Positions 1 to 9,711 of a DNA stretch of 64,000 nucleotides are shown here, in pieces. Position numbers and translations under genes: made by a program. Below the pieces are notes generated by a model. It was not told the DNA's origin and searched no databases. It worked only from the letters and a program-made list of their open reading frames with translations. Numbering within the stretch: position 1 is the stretch's first letter; each line of letters begins with the position of its first letter. Origin of the DNA: Lentisphaerae bacterium WC36 (lineage in GTDB: Bacteria > Verrucomicrobiota > Lentisphaeria > Victivallales > SZUA-371); the NCBI GenBank assembly GCA_020683205.1, contig CP085689.1, forward strand, positions 2,046,001 to 2,110,000, in the 5' to 3' direction.

Positions 1-1400
1 AGCTAATGGAACGCTATTTAGAAGGTGAAGATTTAACAGAAGATGAAATCGCTACAGGTTTACATGAAGCAATAGCTCATGGAGAATTAATTCCAGTTTT
101 TGCTGGTAGTGTTGAAAAAGATATTGGTATTGAACGTTTATTAAATGGCGTTGTTAATTTATTCCCGCACCCAGGCGACAGAGTTTTTGAAAATATTAAT
201 GGCGAAATTGTTGATCCAGCAGATGAAAAAAATCCAGCGGTAGCACGAGTATTCAAATCAGTGATTGACCCATATATTGGACAATTAACCTATTTCAGAG
301 TACGTGCTGGAGAATTCACTAGTGACTCAGATGTTTTTAATATCAATACTGGAACAAAGGAGCGTTTTGGAACAATTTTATTAATGAATGGTAAAAATCA
401 GGATAAAGTGCAAAAAGCTGGTCCTGGTTTTATCGGTGCAATGGTTAAACTAAAAAATACCCATACAGGCAATACTTTAAGTTCAAATAATTCAGCTGTG
501 CCGTTACCAAATATTGAATTTCCAAATGCTCTAATGTCATACGCTGTTACAGCCGTTGTAAATGGTGAGGAGGATAAAATTGCCAATGGAATTCAACGTT
601 TAGCAGAATGTGATCCAACAATTAGATTAACACGCCATCCAGAAACTCATGAAATGCTATTATCAGGAATGGGTGATTTACACCTTAAAAATGTCGTTAA
701 TAAACTCCATGAAAATTATAAAGTAGATGTTAATTTGGCGACACCAAAAGTACCATACCGTGAAACCATAATGGCAACAGGTGAAGGTCATTACCGTCAT
801 AAAAAACAATCTGGAGGTCATGGACAATTTGGTGAAGTATTCCTTAATATTACGCCAATTAGTGGTGAATTTGAGTTTGAAAATAAAGTTGTTGGTGGCA
901 GTATTCCCAAAAATTACATTCCAGCAGTCGAAAAAGGAATTCAAGAAGCTTTAGAGCGTGGACCACTATCTGGAAACCGTGTAGAAAATGTTAAAGTTTG
1001 TGTCTACGATGGTAAACATCATGCAGTGGACTCCTCTGAAATGGCATTTAAAATTGCCGCACGTTATGCCTTTAAAGATGCAATGGAAAAAGCCAAAGCT
1101 GTTTTAATGGAACCAATAATGAGTGTGAGAATTTTAATTCCCGATCAATTTATGGGTGATATTTCGGGTGATTTAAATCATAAACGAGGACGCATTCTAG
1201 GAATGGATCGTGTTGATGGTATGCAACTAGTAAATGCTGAAGTTCCATTATCAGAGATGTCACACTATGCAACGGAAATTCGTAGTATTACCGGCGGAGC
1301 TGGATCCTTTGAGATGACTTTTGAGCGTTATGAGCAGTTGCCTAGTAATATTGCTAATGATGTTATCAAAAAATATCAAGACGCTGAAGCAAACGAATAA
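1..1400 (+). CDS. Elongation factor G-like translational GTPase (5' partial)
   Basis: C-terminal two-thirds of an EF-G family protein. The frame is open through the left edge, so the N-terminal GTPase domain (about 230 residues) lies outside the window. Visible are domain II (residues about 60-170 of the visible part), domain III with SGMGDLHLKNVV, domain IV with KKQSGGHGQFGEV and YDGKHHAVDSSEMAFKIA, and domain V with EPIMSVRILIPDQFMGDISGDLNHKRGRI. The domain III motif HPETHEMLLSGMGDLHL and the domain IV wording resemble the second, EF-G-like class (EF-G-2) more than canonical FusA; this is judged by eye. It would act on the ribosome in translocation or recycling. No neighbouring ribosomal protein or tuf gene is visible, which also fits a secondary paralogue. 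It ends at a strong hairpin shared with the convergent pseudopilin gene. Confidence 0.9.
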   Translation, partial: LMERYLEGEDLTEDEIATGLHEAIAHGELIPVFAGSVEKDIGIERLLNGVVNLFPHPGDRVFENINGEIVDPADEKNPAVARVFKSVIDPYIGQLTYFRVRAGEFTSDSDVFNINTGTKERFGTILLMNGKNQDKVQKAGPGFIGAMVKLKNTHTGNTLSSNNSAVPLPNIEFPNALMSYAVTAVVNGEEDKIANGIQRLAECDPTIRLTRHPETHEMLLSGMGDLHLKNVVNKLHENYKVDVNLATPKVPYRETIMATGEGHYRHKKQSGGHGQFGEVFLNITPISGEFEFENKVVGGSIPKNYIPAVEKGIQEALERGPLSGNRVENVKVCVYDGKHHAVDSSEMAFKIAARYAFKDAMEKAKAVLMEPIMSVRILIPDQFMGDISGDLNHKRGRILGMDRVDGMQLVNAEVPLSEMSHYATEIRSITGGAGSFEMTFERYEQLPSNIANDVIKKYQDAEANE

Positions 1401-1519
1401 AATTCATCAATTTAAATGTATTTCTAAGCTATAGAGTGTAAATAATTAGAAAATATTTATATTTTATAGCTTAAAATGGCTTTTTAGATAAAAATCAATA
1501 TTTTAGAAGCGCATTTATA

Positions 1520-1554
1520 AAAAAACTGAGGAATCGACTATTCCTCAGTTTTTT
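1520..1554. terminator. Bidirectional intrinsic terminator
   Basis: A 15-bp perfect stem (AAAAAACTGAGGAAT with ATTCCTCAGTTTTTT) around a 5-nt loop. The A-tract on one side and T-tract on the other let it terminate both the EF-G-like gene (+) and the pseudopilin gene (-). Confidence 0.9.
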
Positions 1555-1564
1555 AATCTTAAAA

Positions 1565-2362
1565 TTACTCTTCAAAATTTATGATAGTGGCATCTTCCTT
1601 GCAAACTTTTGCTATCTTAACGCCTTTTCTGAAGTTTTGATTTAAGTTATCTTTTCGGTAATAATAATTACCTATGTTATTTTCTGTAACATTTTCTGCG
1701 TGTAAATCTCCAAGTAAAAAATTTGTTCGCCCAGAATGTGCTAAAAATACATAGTTACCGATACCATAATATCCTCCGAGAGGATTTGTTGAACTACCAG
1801 CTTCAAAAGCATGATAAGGTTTATAAATTACATTTCCTTTAGTAACATCTGCTAAAAGAATAGTATCAACTGTCGAAGTCATTTTCTCAGGGCGTAATCG
1901 TGATTGTTTATTAGTTTTATAATCAGTTTGACCTCCACCATAACTTAAATTCGGATTACTCTCTCCTCCGCAAGGTACGCCATAAGTGACTTTAACAACA
2001 CGCAATTCAATTGCGATGTCTGAATTATATGATTTACTATTTTTATATTTTGGGCAATGAATAATTTTTGACTCTAAAGAGTTCATATACCCCAATCCAT
2101 AGTCGACTCCATTAACTGGCACACTTGACAATATTCCAGCCCATGGAGCATCATAGGCTGCGTTGTATAACACTCCATCACAATCAGACATTGCTAAACT
2201 GAAATAGCTCCCAACTTGTTTCTGACTATTCATACATGAAGTTGATCTCGCTTTCTCTCGAGCACTAGCTAACGCTGGCATCAGAATTCCAGCAATAATT
2301 GCGATTATTGCAATAACCACTAACAATTCAATTAAAGTAAAGAGTTTTTTGTGTTTTTTCAC
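1565..2362 (-). CDS. Type II pseudopilin-like protein with prepilin N-terminal methylation domain
   Basis: 265 aa. After a short basic leader (MKKHKKL) comes the prepilin motif [19 protein letters not shown], with Glu at position +5 of the predicted mature protein (E12). It would be cleaved and N-methylated by a prepilin peptidase and inserted in the inner membrane. Residue -1 is Leu instead of the usual Gly. The C-terminal region has [18 protein letters not shown], matching the H-X9-DG processing-associated motif common in PVC bacteria, except that DG reads DL. The start codon is GTG at 2360-2362: the in-frame choice is fixed because the nearby ATG is followed immediately by a stop. AAGGGG lies upstream as ribosome binding site. 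It stands alone, without other type II secretion genes, as do the many such pseudopilins in Lentisphaerota. Exact role unknown. Confidence 0.85.
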   Translation of the reverse strand: MKKHKKLFTLIELLVVIAIIAIIAGILMPALASAREKARSTSCMNSQKQVGSYFSLAMSDCDGVLYNAAYDAPWAGILSSVPVNGVDYGLGYMNSLESKIIHCPKYKNSKSYNSDIAIELRVVKVTYGVPCGGESNPNLSYGGGQTDYKTNKQSRLRPEKMTSTVDTILLADVTKGNVIYKPYHAFEAGSSTNPLGGYYGIGNYVFLAHSGRTNFLLGDLHAENVTENNIGNYYYRKDNLNQNFRKGVKIAKVCKEDATIINFEE

Positions 2363-2383
2363 ATTAGCCCCTTATTATCTTAT

Positions 2384-2413
2384 ATAATGTTTAATATTTT
2401 TTTAGTTTGTCAA
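2384..2413 (-). promoter_or_regulatory. Possible sigma-70 promoter of the pseudopilin gene
   Basis: On the minus strand a perfect TTGACA (2413-2408) is followed after 18 nt by CATTAT (2389-2384, 4 of 6 matches to TATAAT). The 5' leader would be only about 15 nt. AT-rich context makes chance matches likely. Confidence 0.35.
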
Positions 2414-2572
2414 TATTTTTTTATTTACTACTATTTAAACATTCAACAAATAAGCTAAAGTACTTATAATATATAACACTAAAATATAGTTCATGCAACA
2501 TTTTTTAGATATTTTAAGCAAAAATTCACCATAATAAGGAATTATGGTAATAATACAAGATAATAAAAAACT

Positions 2573-2606
2573 AAAAAAAGCAGTCCTAAAGTTTAGGACT
2601 GCTTTA
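2573..2606 (-). terminator. Intrinsic terminator of ppdK
   Basis: Stem AGCAGTCCTAA with TTAGGACTGCT around a 3-nt loop. Read on the minus strand it is followed by a run of T (A-tract at 2573-2579), just beyond the ppdK stop codon. Confidence 0.9.
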
Positions 2607-2632
2607 TATATAATAACAATTAAATATAAAAA

Positions 2633-5419
2633 TTAATCGTTTCTAATTGATGCTTGAGCCGCTGCTAAACGTGCCACTGGCACACGGAATGGACTACAAG
2701 AAACGTAATCTAACCCAACACGATGACAAAAGTCAATTGATTTAGGGTCTCCACCATGCTCTCCACAAATACCTAAGTGAATATCACTACGTGTTGCTTT
2801 ACCCTTTTCAACCGCCATTTGTACTAACTGCCCTACCCCTTCTTGATCTAAAGATTGGAATGGGTCAGCATCATAAATACCATCGTGAACATAATCTGTT
2901 AAAAATTTACCAGCGTCATCACGAGAAAATCCACAACTCATCTGTGTTAAATCATTCGTTCCAAACGAGAAAAATTCAGCTTCGGTAGCGATTTGATCAG
3001 CAGTTAATGCTGCACGTGGCACTTCAATCATTGTTCCAATTTTAACACTAACTTTTTTACTTTGCTGCTCTTCAACATCAGCAATAACTTCTTTAATAAT
3101 CTCTTTTTGCAACTGCAATTCTTTAACAGTTCCAACTAAAGGCACCATAATTTCTGCTTTTGCACCTTCAACTATTAATGAAGCTTCTACAATTGCACGT
3201 GCTTGCATTGCTGTAACTTCTGGATATGTGATTCCTAGGCGACAACCACGATGACCTAACATTGGGTTGAATTCATCTAGCGAATGAACAATTTCCTTAA
3301 CTTCATGTGGAGTCATATCCATTTCGCGTGCCATCTCTTCTTGCCCCTTAGCATCATGTGGTAAAAATTCATGCAATGGAGGGTCTAAAAGGCGAACTGT
3401 ACATGGACGGTCACCCAAAGCCCTAAAAATGTCTACAAAATCTTGACGTTGAACCGGTAATAATTCATCTAATGCATATTTATATTGATTAATTGCATTG
3501 ATTAATTTTTTATCTGTTAACTTTTCTTTTAACTCATCTAAATCATTGCACATATGTTCAGCTTTTAACTTTTTAACAGTCTCAGCTACTAAAATCATAC
3601 GACGGAATGAAATAATTCTATCCCCCTCGAAAAACATATGCTCAGTACGACACAAACCAATACCTTCTGCACCAAATTTCACCGCAACCTCGGTATCATG
3701 CGGCGTATCACTATTTGTGCGAATTCCCAGTTTACGATACTTATCCGCTAATTCCATTAATTTACCAAATGGTCCTGATAGTTCTGGTTCAACACTCTCA
3801 ATTTGTCCCAAATAAACTTTTCCAGTCGAACCGTTTAAAGAAATCCACTCTCCTTCCTTAATGATATTGTTCGCAGTTCTAAATTCTTTTTTCAAATAAT
3901 CGACAACAATATCTCCACAACCTGCAACACAGCATGTTCCCATACCACGAGCAACAACCGCTGCATGTGATGTCATTCCACCACGGGCTGTTAAAATTCC
4001 TTTTGCAGCGTGCATTCCGCCAATATCTTCTGGACTTGTTTCAAGGCGTACTAAAATTACCTCTTCTCCATCTCTAGTCCACTCTTCAGCAGTATTTGCA
4101 TCAAAACAAACAATTCCGCTTGCAGCTCCTGGAGATGCTGGTAAACCTAATGCAATTTGCGTTGCCGCTTCTTCTGCTTCTTTGATAAAAACTGGATGCA
4201 ACAACTGGTCAATTTGTTGTAAATCAATACGCATTAATGCTTCTTTCTCATCAATTAACCCCTCTTTCATTAAATCTGAAGCAATTTGCACTGCAGCTGC
4301 AGCTGTGCGTTTACCATTACGAGTTTGAAGCATATAAAGTTTACCATTATCAATAGTAAATTCCATATCTTGCATATCTTTATAATGCTTTTCTAAAAAT
4401 GCCTTAACTTCATCAAGCTGTTTAAAACACTCTGGCATGGATTCTTCTAGTGACGGGTATTCGTTAGTACGAATTTCTTCACTAACCCCTTGGCTTTTCG
4501 CCCATTCTTGTGAACCCATTTTAGTAATTTCTTGCGGAGTTCTAATTCCTGCAACTACATCCTCACCTTGAGCATTAATTAAATACTCACCATAAAAGTA
4601 ACGATTTTCTCCAGTAGAAGGGTCACGACTAAACGCCACACCAGTCGCGCTGTTTTCACCACTATTTCCAAATACCATAGTCTGGACATTAACAGCTGTT
4701 CCAATCAATCCTCTAATATCATTAATATCACGATATTTTATTGCACGAGGATTATTCCACGAACTAAATACAGCCTCAATTCCTTTCCATAACTGTTCTT
4801 CAGGATCCTCTGGGAAATCTTTTCCTGTTTGCTCTTTTACTACTGATTTATATAATTTGATAACATCTTTTAAGTCTTCAGTTGTTAACTGAGTATCTAA
4901 TTGAACACCTACTTTTGCTTTAACTGAATCAAGCGCAGTTTCAAAACAGTGATGCTCAATACCTAACACTACGTCGCCAAACATTTGAATAAATCGACGG
5001 TATGAATCCATCACAAAACGCTCATTGTTTGTTAAATCAATCATCGCTTGAGCTGTTTCGCTATTTAATCCTAAATTCAAGACTGTATCCATCATTCCAG
5101 GCATTGACACAGCAGCTCCACTTCGCACGGACAATAATAATGGATTAGGACCTGCACCAAATGTTTTTCCAGTAATTTTCTCTAATTTTTTTACTGCATT
5201 TTGAACTTCACTTTTTAACAACTCAAATAATTGATCACGACCAATATCATAATATGCTTGACATGCTTCAGTTGTTAATGTAAATCCTGGAGGAACAGGT
5301 AAACCTAAACTAGCCATATCAGCTAAATTTGCACCCTTCCCTCCAAGAAGGTTTTTCATTGTTGCATCACCCTCAGAAAACTCTGAACTAAAAAAATAAA
5401 CGTACTTCTGTGACTTCAT
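2633..5419 (-). CDS. ppdK: Pyruvate, phosphate dikinase
   Basis: 928 aa, slightly longer than the usual 870-880. It interconverts pyruvate, ATP and Pi with PEP, AMP and PPi in the cytosol, commonly in anaerobes with PPi-linked glycolysis. The N-terminal nucleotide-binding part opens with NLLGGKGANLADM. The central swivelling domain carries the phospho-histidine in GGMTSHAAVVAR (H485). The C-terminal PEP-binding barrel has GLCRTEHMFF, MIEVPRAALTADQIA, FFSFGTNDLTQM and GICGEHGGDP. ATG at 5417-5419 is preceded by GAGGAGA. The gene is transcribed alone and ends at a strong terminator. Confidence 0.98.
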   Translation of the reverse strand: MKSQKYVYFFSSEFSEGDATMKNLLGGKGANLADMASLGLPVPPGFTLTTEACQAYYDIGRDQLFELLKSEVQNAVKKLEKITGKTFGAGPNPLLLSVRSGAAVSMPGMMDTVLNLGLNSETAQAMIDLTNNERFVMDSYRRFIQMFGDVVLGIEHHCFETALDSVKAKVGVQLDTQLTTEDLKDVIKLYKSVVKEQTGKDFPEDPEEQLWKGIEAVFSSWNNPRAIKYRDINDIRGLIGTAVNVQTMVFGNSGENSATGVAFSRDPSTGENRYFYGEYLINAQGEDVVAGIRTPQEITKMGSQEWAKSQGVSEEIRTNEYPSLEESMPECFKQLDEVKAFLEKHYKDMQDMEFTIDNGKLYMLQTRNGKRTAAAAVQIASDLMKEGLIDEKEALMRIDLQQIDQLLHPVFIKEAEEAATQIALGLPASPGAASGIVCFDANTAEEWTRDGEEVILVRLETSPEDIGGMHAAKGILTARGGMTSHAAVVARGMGTCCVAGCGDIVVDYLKKEFRTANNIIKEGEWISLNGSTGKVYLGQIESVEPELSGPFGKLMELADKYRKLGIRTNSDTPHDTEVAVKFGAEGIGLCRTEHMFFEGDRIISFRRMILVAETVKKLKAEHMCNDLDELKEKLTDKKLINAINQYKYALDELLPVQRQDFVDIFRALGDRPCTVRLLDPPLHEFLPHDAKGQEEMAREMDMTPHEVKEIVHSLDEFNPMLGHRGCRLGITYPEVTAMQARAIVEASLIVEGAKAEIMVPLVGTVKELQLQKEIIKEVIADVEEQQSKKVSVKIGTMIEVPRAALTADQIATEAEFFSFGTNDLTQMSCGFSRDDAGKFLTDYVHDGIYDADPFQSLDQEGVGQLVQMAVEKGKATRSDIHLGICGEHGGDPKSIDFCHRVGLDYVSCSPFRVPVARLAAAQASIRND

Positions 5420-5612
5420 AAAAATGTCTCCTCAAATTGGACTTTTATGTTGAAAATTTTTCTACAGATAATATTTCATTCTTACTTTTTTTATATTACC
5501 CTATCTCCACTCTTTTATTTTTGTAATTGCTAATAATTTTATCAAACTAATACAAAAATCGTTGAACACAATTATTTTTTTCTACCCCTAGAAATTTAAC
5601 TATGTTCTATCA

Positions 5613-5657
5613 CAAAAAAAACGTTTGAATTTTAGCGTTAACTAAAAATTCAAACGT
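5613..5657 (-). terminator. Intrinsic terminator of the small lipoprotein gene
   Basis: Long stem formed by 5621-5635 (ACGTTTGAATTTTAG) and 5642-5657 (CTAAAAATTCAAACGT). On the minus strand it is followed by a T-run (A-tract 5613-5620). The rest of the gap between the lipoprotein and ppdK start is AT-rich, with no further feature I can support. Confidence 0.88.
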
Positions 5658-5667
5658 AATAAAATGT

Positions 5668-6087
5668 CTATTGCTTAAAGCTTTTAAAAGCTGCTATTAT
5701 TTTCTTTTTTTCTTTGTTACTATTAGCAGAAATCATAACGAAGGAGCCATTAACAAAAGCTTCAAACTTTCTTCCTACAATAAAAATATAACCATTTTTT
5801 TTAGCAAATTCTAACCGTTCTCGTTGTAATTTCAATTTGCTATCAAATTTATAAATTCCAACATCGCTACCTGCTATAACAAGTGCCATTGCAATTTGAG
5901 CCCCCACAGTTTTACGCATTAAAGGTCTAACTCCTTCTATTTTTATACCACTTTCTTTAAAGTGATCCAAAATATCAATCATTGTACTATTATTATTTTC
6001 TGCTTCAGAAAAAGAAGTACATGAAGTAAAAAAACAGACCGCAAACAATATTATAAAACTTGCACAAAAACCGTAAATTTTTCTCAT
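5668..6087 (-). CDS. Small predicted lipoprotein, function unknown
   Basis: 139 aa. The N-terminus MRKIYGFCASFIILFAVCFF-TSC is a signal peptide with a lipobox-like site (F20-T21-S22-C23; Phe at -3 is atypical), predicting lipidation at C23 and export. The mature part is about 115 residues, basic, with a possible short alpha/beta domain and a Lys-rich C-terminus. I do not recognise the family. ATG with a good AGGAAA ribosome binding site; monocistronic, with its own terminator. The neighbours (ppdK, trmL) give no hint of function. Confidence 0.75.
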   Translation of the reverse strand: MRKIYGFCASFIILFAVCFFTSCTSFSEAENNNSTMIDILDHFKESGIKIEGVRPLMRKTVGAQIAMALVIAGSDVGIYKFDSKLKLQRERLEFAKKNGYIFIVGRKFEAFVNGSFVMISANSNKEKKKIIAAFKSFKQ

Positions 6088-6302
6088 AATAATGATTTCC
6101 TATATTGATAATTTTTATATCATCCTTTAATCTTCCCTTAAAAATATATAATATTTTTCAACTACTAAAAGAATCAATATTTTTAAGATACCATTTGTCA
6201 ACACTTAAATCAAATGATACATTTAATAAATTTTGCTGTTTTATGGGGATTTTATAATTTTATGCCCTATTTAATTAATATCAAATAATAATGGAAACAA
6301 CT

Positions 6303-6767
6303 ATGAAAGATAATTCAATATTAAATATAGTCCTTTTCAATCCAGAAATTCCGCAAAACACTGGCAACATCGGTCGTCTATGTGTATGCAATAATCATCG
6401 TTTACACTTGATAAAACCTTTAGGTTTTGAGTTGACAGATAAATACTTAAAACGTGCGGGTATGGATTACTGGCAACACTTAGATTATACAATTTATGAA
6501 AACTGGGAAGATTTTTGTACGCAAAATTCTGGTGCAAACATCTATTTTTTATCAACTAAAACAGACCAAGTTTTTTGGGATTGTGAGTTCAAACCAAACG
6601 ACTACTTAATTTTCGGTTCAGAAGGAAAAGGTTTACCGCCAGAATTTTATGAAATTTATAAAGACAACTTAGTTACAATACCAATGCATGGCGAACATTG
6701 TCGTAGTCTGAATTTAGCAAATAGCGTGTCAATTGTGATGTTTGAGGCAATGCGTCAGTTACGTTAA
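6303..6767 (+). CDS. trmL: tRNA (cytidine/uridine(34)-2'-O)-methyltransferase
   Basis: 154 aa, the size of the TrmL/YibK family. It methylates the ribose of the wobble nucleotide in certain leucine tRNAs using SAM. SPOUT-fold motifs are visible: IVLFNPEIPQNTGNIGRLC at the N-terminus, LIFGSEGKGLPPEF in the middle, and IPMHGEHCRSLNLANSVSIV forming the C-terminal trefoil-knot SAM site. An upstream in-frame ATG at 6291 adds four residues, but the ATG at 6303 has TGGAAA at proper spacing and starts where the family begins, so I chose it. It stands alone on the plus strand, with about 200 bp of AT-rich sequence before it. Confidence 0.95.
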   Translation: MKDNSILNIVLFNPEIPQNTGNIGRLCVCNNHRLHLIKPLGFELTDKYLKRAGMDYWQHLDYTIYENWEDFCTQNSGANIYFLSTKTDQVFWDCEFKPNDYLIFGSEGKGLPPEFYEIYKDNLVTIPMHGEHCRSLNLANSVSIVMFEAMRQLR

Positions 6768-6848
6768 TTACTAAAAAAGTAACCAAATTGCTTCAAATAA
6801 CAAATAAGCATTAGTGATTAAAATTTTTTACAAAAAACGAGGAAAATT

Positions 6849-7184
6849 ATGTTACTATTTCAATCAAATAATCGTGGTGGAGTACTATCACTAATAATCA
6901 ATATTTTTATTATTTTTATAGCAATTAGTTTAATTTTTGGTTTAATTATAATCGTTTTGCCAATTATTATAATTTATTGGTTAATTGCGAAAATTTTTGG
7001 CAAACAACCTCCTATTAATATTAATAATATTAAAAATCAATATCATAAAATGAATTCAAAGCAATCTTTTAACAATAGTAATCAACATCAAGAAGAAGAT
7101 GGATTCTATAAATATAAATCAGATACCGGAGGCGTCGATGATATTATTGACGTTAAAGCAACCGAAGTAAATGATAAAAAATGA
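6849..7184 (+). CDS. Small membrane protein of unknown function
   Basis: 111 aa. Residues about 13-48 form one long, very hydrophobic stretch (two closely packed or one extended transmembrane segment), followed by a polar Asn/Gln/Lys-rich tail ending in KATEVNDKK. No known domain recognised. The ATG has a strong GAGGAAA ribosome binding site. It lies 81 bp after trmL and is convergent with phoU. Confidence 0.7.
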   Translation: MLLFQSNNRGGVLSLIINIFIIFIAISLIFGLIIIVLPIIIIYWLIAKIFGKQPPININNIKNQYHKMNSKQSFNNSNQHQEEDGFYKYKSDTGGVDDIIDVKATEVNDKK

Positions 7185-7206
7185 TAACTAATAATAAATA
7201 ATAATG

Positions 7207-7240
7207 AGAGCACCTCAACAAATTATTGAAGTGCTTTTTA
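7207..7240. terminator. Intrinsic terminator between the small membrane protein gene and phoU
   Basis: Stem AGCACCTCAA/TTGAAGTGCT with one C-A mismatch and a 7-nt loop, followed by TTTTT on the plus strand. The minus-strand side is less T-rich. Confidence 0.7.
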
Positions 7241-7245
7241 AAAAA

Positions 7246-7920
7246 TTATTTTTCATGACAATTTTTGTGCCGACAAATTTCGCCATTAATCATATAAATA
7301 ACATCTTCACAAATATTTGTTGCGTAATCACCTATGCGTTCAAGATGACGTGCAATAGTTTCAAGTGCAAGATAATATCTAACTTCTTCAGGTTTACACT
7401 CAATTTTTTCAATAACTTTTTTATTAATTTTAGAATATAAATTATCAATAATATCATCATTTTTAAGTGTTTGAATTGCTAATTCTTTATCTGCACTAAC
7501 TAAAGATTCAAGGGAGTTATTCAAAATTTGTACCGCCTCAGAAAACATTAATTCTAGATTTTTACTACAACCATTGCGAGCACTTTGATGCTTAATAATT
7601 TCTTGACACTGACAAGCAATATTACAACATAAATCTCCCACTCTTTCAAGATCATTATTAACTTTTAAGCAAGTCATTACATAACGCAAATCACCAGCAA
7701 CTGGCTGATGAAGCGCCAAGACCTTAAGACATTCTTCTTCGATTTCAATTTCACGAAAATCAATTTTACGATCTTCAACAATAATCTGATTCGTTAAATC
7801 TAAATCACATTCCAAAAATGATTTTAAAGTTTTATCAAGTGCTTTTTCAACCAATAAACTTTGGTTTAACAGCAACTGCTTTAATTTTTCTACTTCACGA
7901 TTTAAATGAATATTTACCAT
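7246..7920 (-). CDS. phoU: Phosphate signalling complex protein PhoU
   Basis: 224 aa, typical length. An all-helical cytoplasmic protein with two tandem three-helix repeats. The family pattern is seen in repeat 1 (EEECLKVLALHQPVAGDLRYVMTCLKVNNDLERVGD) and repeat 2 (RYYLALETIARHLERIGDYATNICEDVIYMINGE), each carrying the E-R-x-G-D metal-cluster motif. It couples the Pst transporter to a PhoR-type sensor kinase and modulates uptake. Last gene of pstSCAB-phoU, 9 bp after pstB, with GAGGAAAA before ATG. The tail ends in a Cys/His-rich CRHKNCHEK. No phoB/phoR is in the window. Confidence 0.96.
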   Translation of the reverse strand: MVNIHLNREVEKLKQLLLNQSLLVEKALDKTLKSFLECDLDLTNQIIVEDRKIDFREIEIEEECLKVLALHQPVAGDLRYVMTCLKVNNDLERVGDLCCNIACQCQEIIKHQSARNGCSKNLELMFSEAVQILNNSLESLVSADKELAIQTLKNDDIIDNLYSKINKKVIEKIECKPEEVRYYLALETIARHLERIGDYATNICEDVIYMINGEICRHKNCHEK

Positions 7921-7929
7921 AATTTTTCC

Positions 7930-8826
7930 TCAGCTAAAACGCCCTGTAATATACTCTTCGGTTAACTTATACTTTGGGCAAGTGAAAATTTTTTCAGTGC
8001 GATCATATTCAACAATTTTTCCTTCATAAAAAAACGCTGTATTATCTGCGATACGTGCAGCTTGCTGCATATTGTGCGTGACAATAACAATAGTGTATTT
8101 TTTAACTAATTCTTCAATCAAATTCTCAATTTTTAAAGTTGCTACAGGGTCAATTGCTGATGTTGGTTCATCCATTAATAATACTTCTGGCTCGACGGCA
8201 ATCGCTCTAGCAATACAAAGACGCTGTTGCTGCCCTCCTGACAAAGAGTTGCCACTTTTTTTGAGCTTGTCTTTAACTTCGTCCCATAAACCAACCCGCT
8301 TAAGAGCGTCTTCAACACGGTCATGAAGCTCACTGCGCTTTAATTTATAATGAAGCTTTAAGCTAAAAGCAATGTTTTCAAAAATTGACATCGGAAATGG
8401 TGTTGGTTTCTGAAAAATCATTCCAATTTTTTGGCGCAAAGCCATTAAATCAGTTTTTTTATCAAGAATATTTTGTCCTTCAAATATAATTTCACCATCC
8501 GCTTTTTGCTCTTTATAAAGATCAAATATCCGATTATAGGTTCTTAAATGAGTCGATTTACCACAACCAGATGGACCAATAATTGCCGTAACTGATTTGC
8601 GTTTTATATCAATATGATTATCAAATAACGTTTGTTTATCTCCATAACTAAAGTTTAAATTACGAACTGATATCACACTGTCACTTATTGAATTGTAAAA
8701 ACAATCAGCGGCTGTTATTGCACTATTATTGACAATTTTTTCACAATCATTATGAAAGTATTTTTCTTCAACAATAGTGTTATCATCAACTAAATTATTT
8801 TTAAATTCTAACTTTTCACTTATCAT
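7930..8826 (-). CDS. pstB: Phosphate ABC transporter ATP-binding protein PstB
   Basis: 298 aa. Walker [10 protein letters not shown] (G84-T92), Q-loop in [10 protein letters not shown], signature [14 protein letters not shown], Walker [13 protein letters not shown] and the switch His in IVTHNMQQ are all present. It powers phosphate import through PstC/PstA. PstB is normally about 250-260 aa; here roughly 46 extra polar, acidic residues precede the conserved start ([12 protein letters not shown]). The ATG at the start of this extension has its own AGGAAA site, so I keep it. It lies between pstA and phoU. Confidence 0.97.
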   Translation of the reverse strand: MISEKLEFKNNLVDDNTIVEEKYFHNDCEKIVNNSAITAADCFYNSISDSVISVRNLNFSYGDKQTLFDNHIDIKRKSVTAIIGPSGCGKSTHLRTYNRIFDLYKEQKADGEIIFEGQNILDKKTDLMALRQKIGMIFQKPTPFPMSIFENIAFSLKLHYKLKRSELHDRVEDALKRVGLWDEVKDKLKKSGNSLSGGQQQRLCIARAIAVEPEVLLMDEPTSAIDPVATLKIENLIEELVKKYTIVIVTHNMQQAARIADNTAFFYEGKIVEYDRTEKIFTCPKYKLTEEYITGRFS

Positions 8827-8846
8827 AATAGTTTTATTTCCTAAAA

Positions 8847-9701
8847 TTATTTTTTTACTTGAGCAGTAAACTTATTAATTAGTTGACAACTAATATTTAA
8901 AATCAAAATGGCAATAGTGATGACCAAGGCTGCGCCCCACGCTTTTTCAAGCATATATTCAAATGGCGAATTGGTAGCATTTTCATTGATTGCAACCGTC
9001 AAACTTGCAGTTGGTTCTGAAAAATACCCCGTAGGATAAGCATCCGAAAATAAACTTGTCAACAACAATGGAGCAGTTTCACCACTAACTCTAGCAATTG
9101 CCAAAATAACCCCTGTTAGAAGTCCACTTTTTGCCATTCTAAAGATAATCTGAAAAATCATGCGCCATTTTGGAATACTTAAAGCTATTGCAGCCTCACG
9201 TGTGGCATTTGGCACCATTTGCAACATATCACTAGTGACTTTTATCACTACTGGATACATAATTATTGCTAAAGCTACCGACGCAGCAAATCCAGAAAAA
9301 TGTCCCGTTGGTACCACGACAAGTGAATAAACAAACAATCCAACTACAATCGAAGGCACCCCCATCAACGCTTCTGCTGAAATTCGAACAACTTTGCTAA
9401 AATAACTTTGAGAGTCATATTCTATCAAATAAATACCTGTAAAAATTCCAGCTGGCACTCCAATAACAGTTGCTCCAAAAGTAATTGCTGAGGTTCCAAG
9501 AATTGCGTTTGAAATACCACTATCTTTAAACGGTGAAGTTGGTTTAATTAAAAAATTACAAGACAATGCGTTGCTACCATTTTTAATTATTGTATATAAA
9601 AGCGAAAATAGTATCATGCAAATTGCTAATGTGATTAATAATGACATACTATAAAAAATAGCGTTACAAACTTTTCGCCCTAAAAGGTCTCTTTTCTTCA
9701 T
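8847..9701 (-). CDS. pstA: Phosphate ABC transporter permease PstA
   Basis: 284 aa inner-membrane permease with about six transmembrane segments and the binding-protein-dependent transport loop ([19 protein letters not shown]). It forms the phosphate channel with PstC. The frame extends upstream to 9740, which would overlap pstC by 29 bp. The ATG at 9701 has TAGGAATAG just upstream, lies 10 bp after the pstC stop, and begins at MKKRDLLG as expected for the family, so I chose it. Confidence 0.94.
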   Translation of the reverse strand: MKKRDLLGRKVCNAIFYSMSLLITLAICMILFSLLYTIIKNGSNALSCNFLIKPTSPFKDSGISNAILGTSAITFGATVIGVPAGIFTGIYLIEYDSQSYFSKVVRISAEALMGVPSIVVGLFVYSLVVVPTGHFSGFAASVALAIIMYPVVIKVTSDMLQMVPNATREAAIALSIPKWRMIFQIIFRMAKSGLLTGVILAIARVSGETAPLLLTSLFSDAYPTGYFSEPTASLTVAINENATNSPFEYMLEKAWGAALVITIAILILNISCQLINKFTAQVKK

Positions 9702-9711
9702 TGAACTATTC

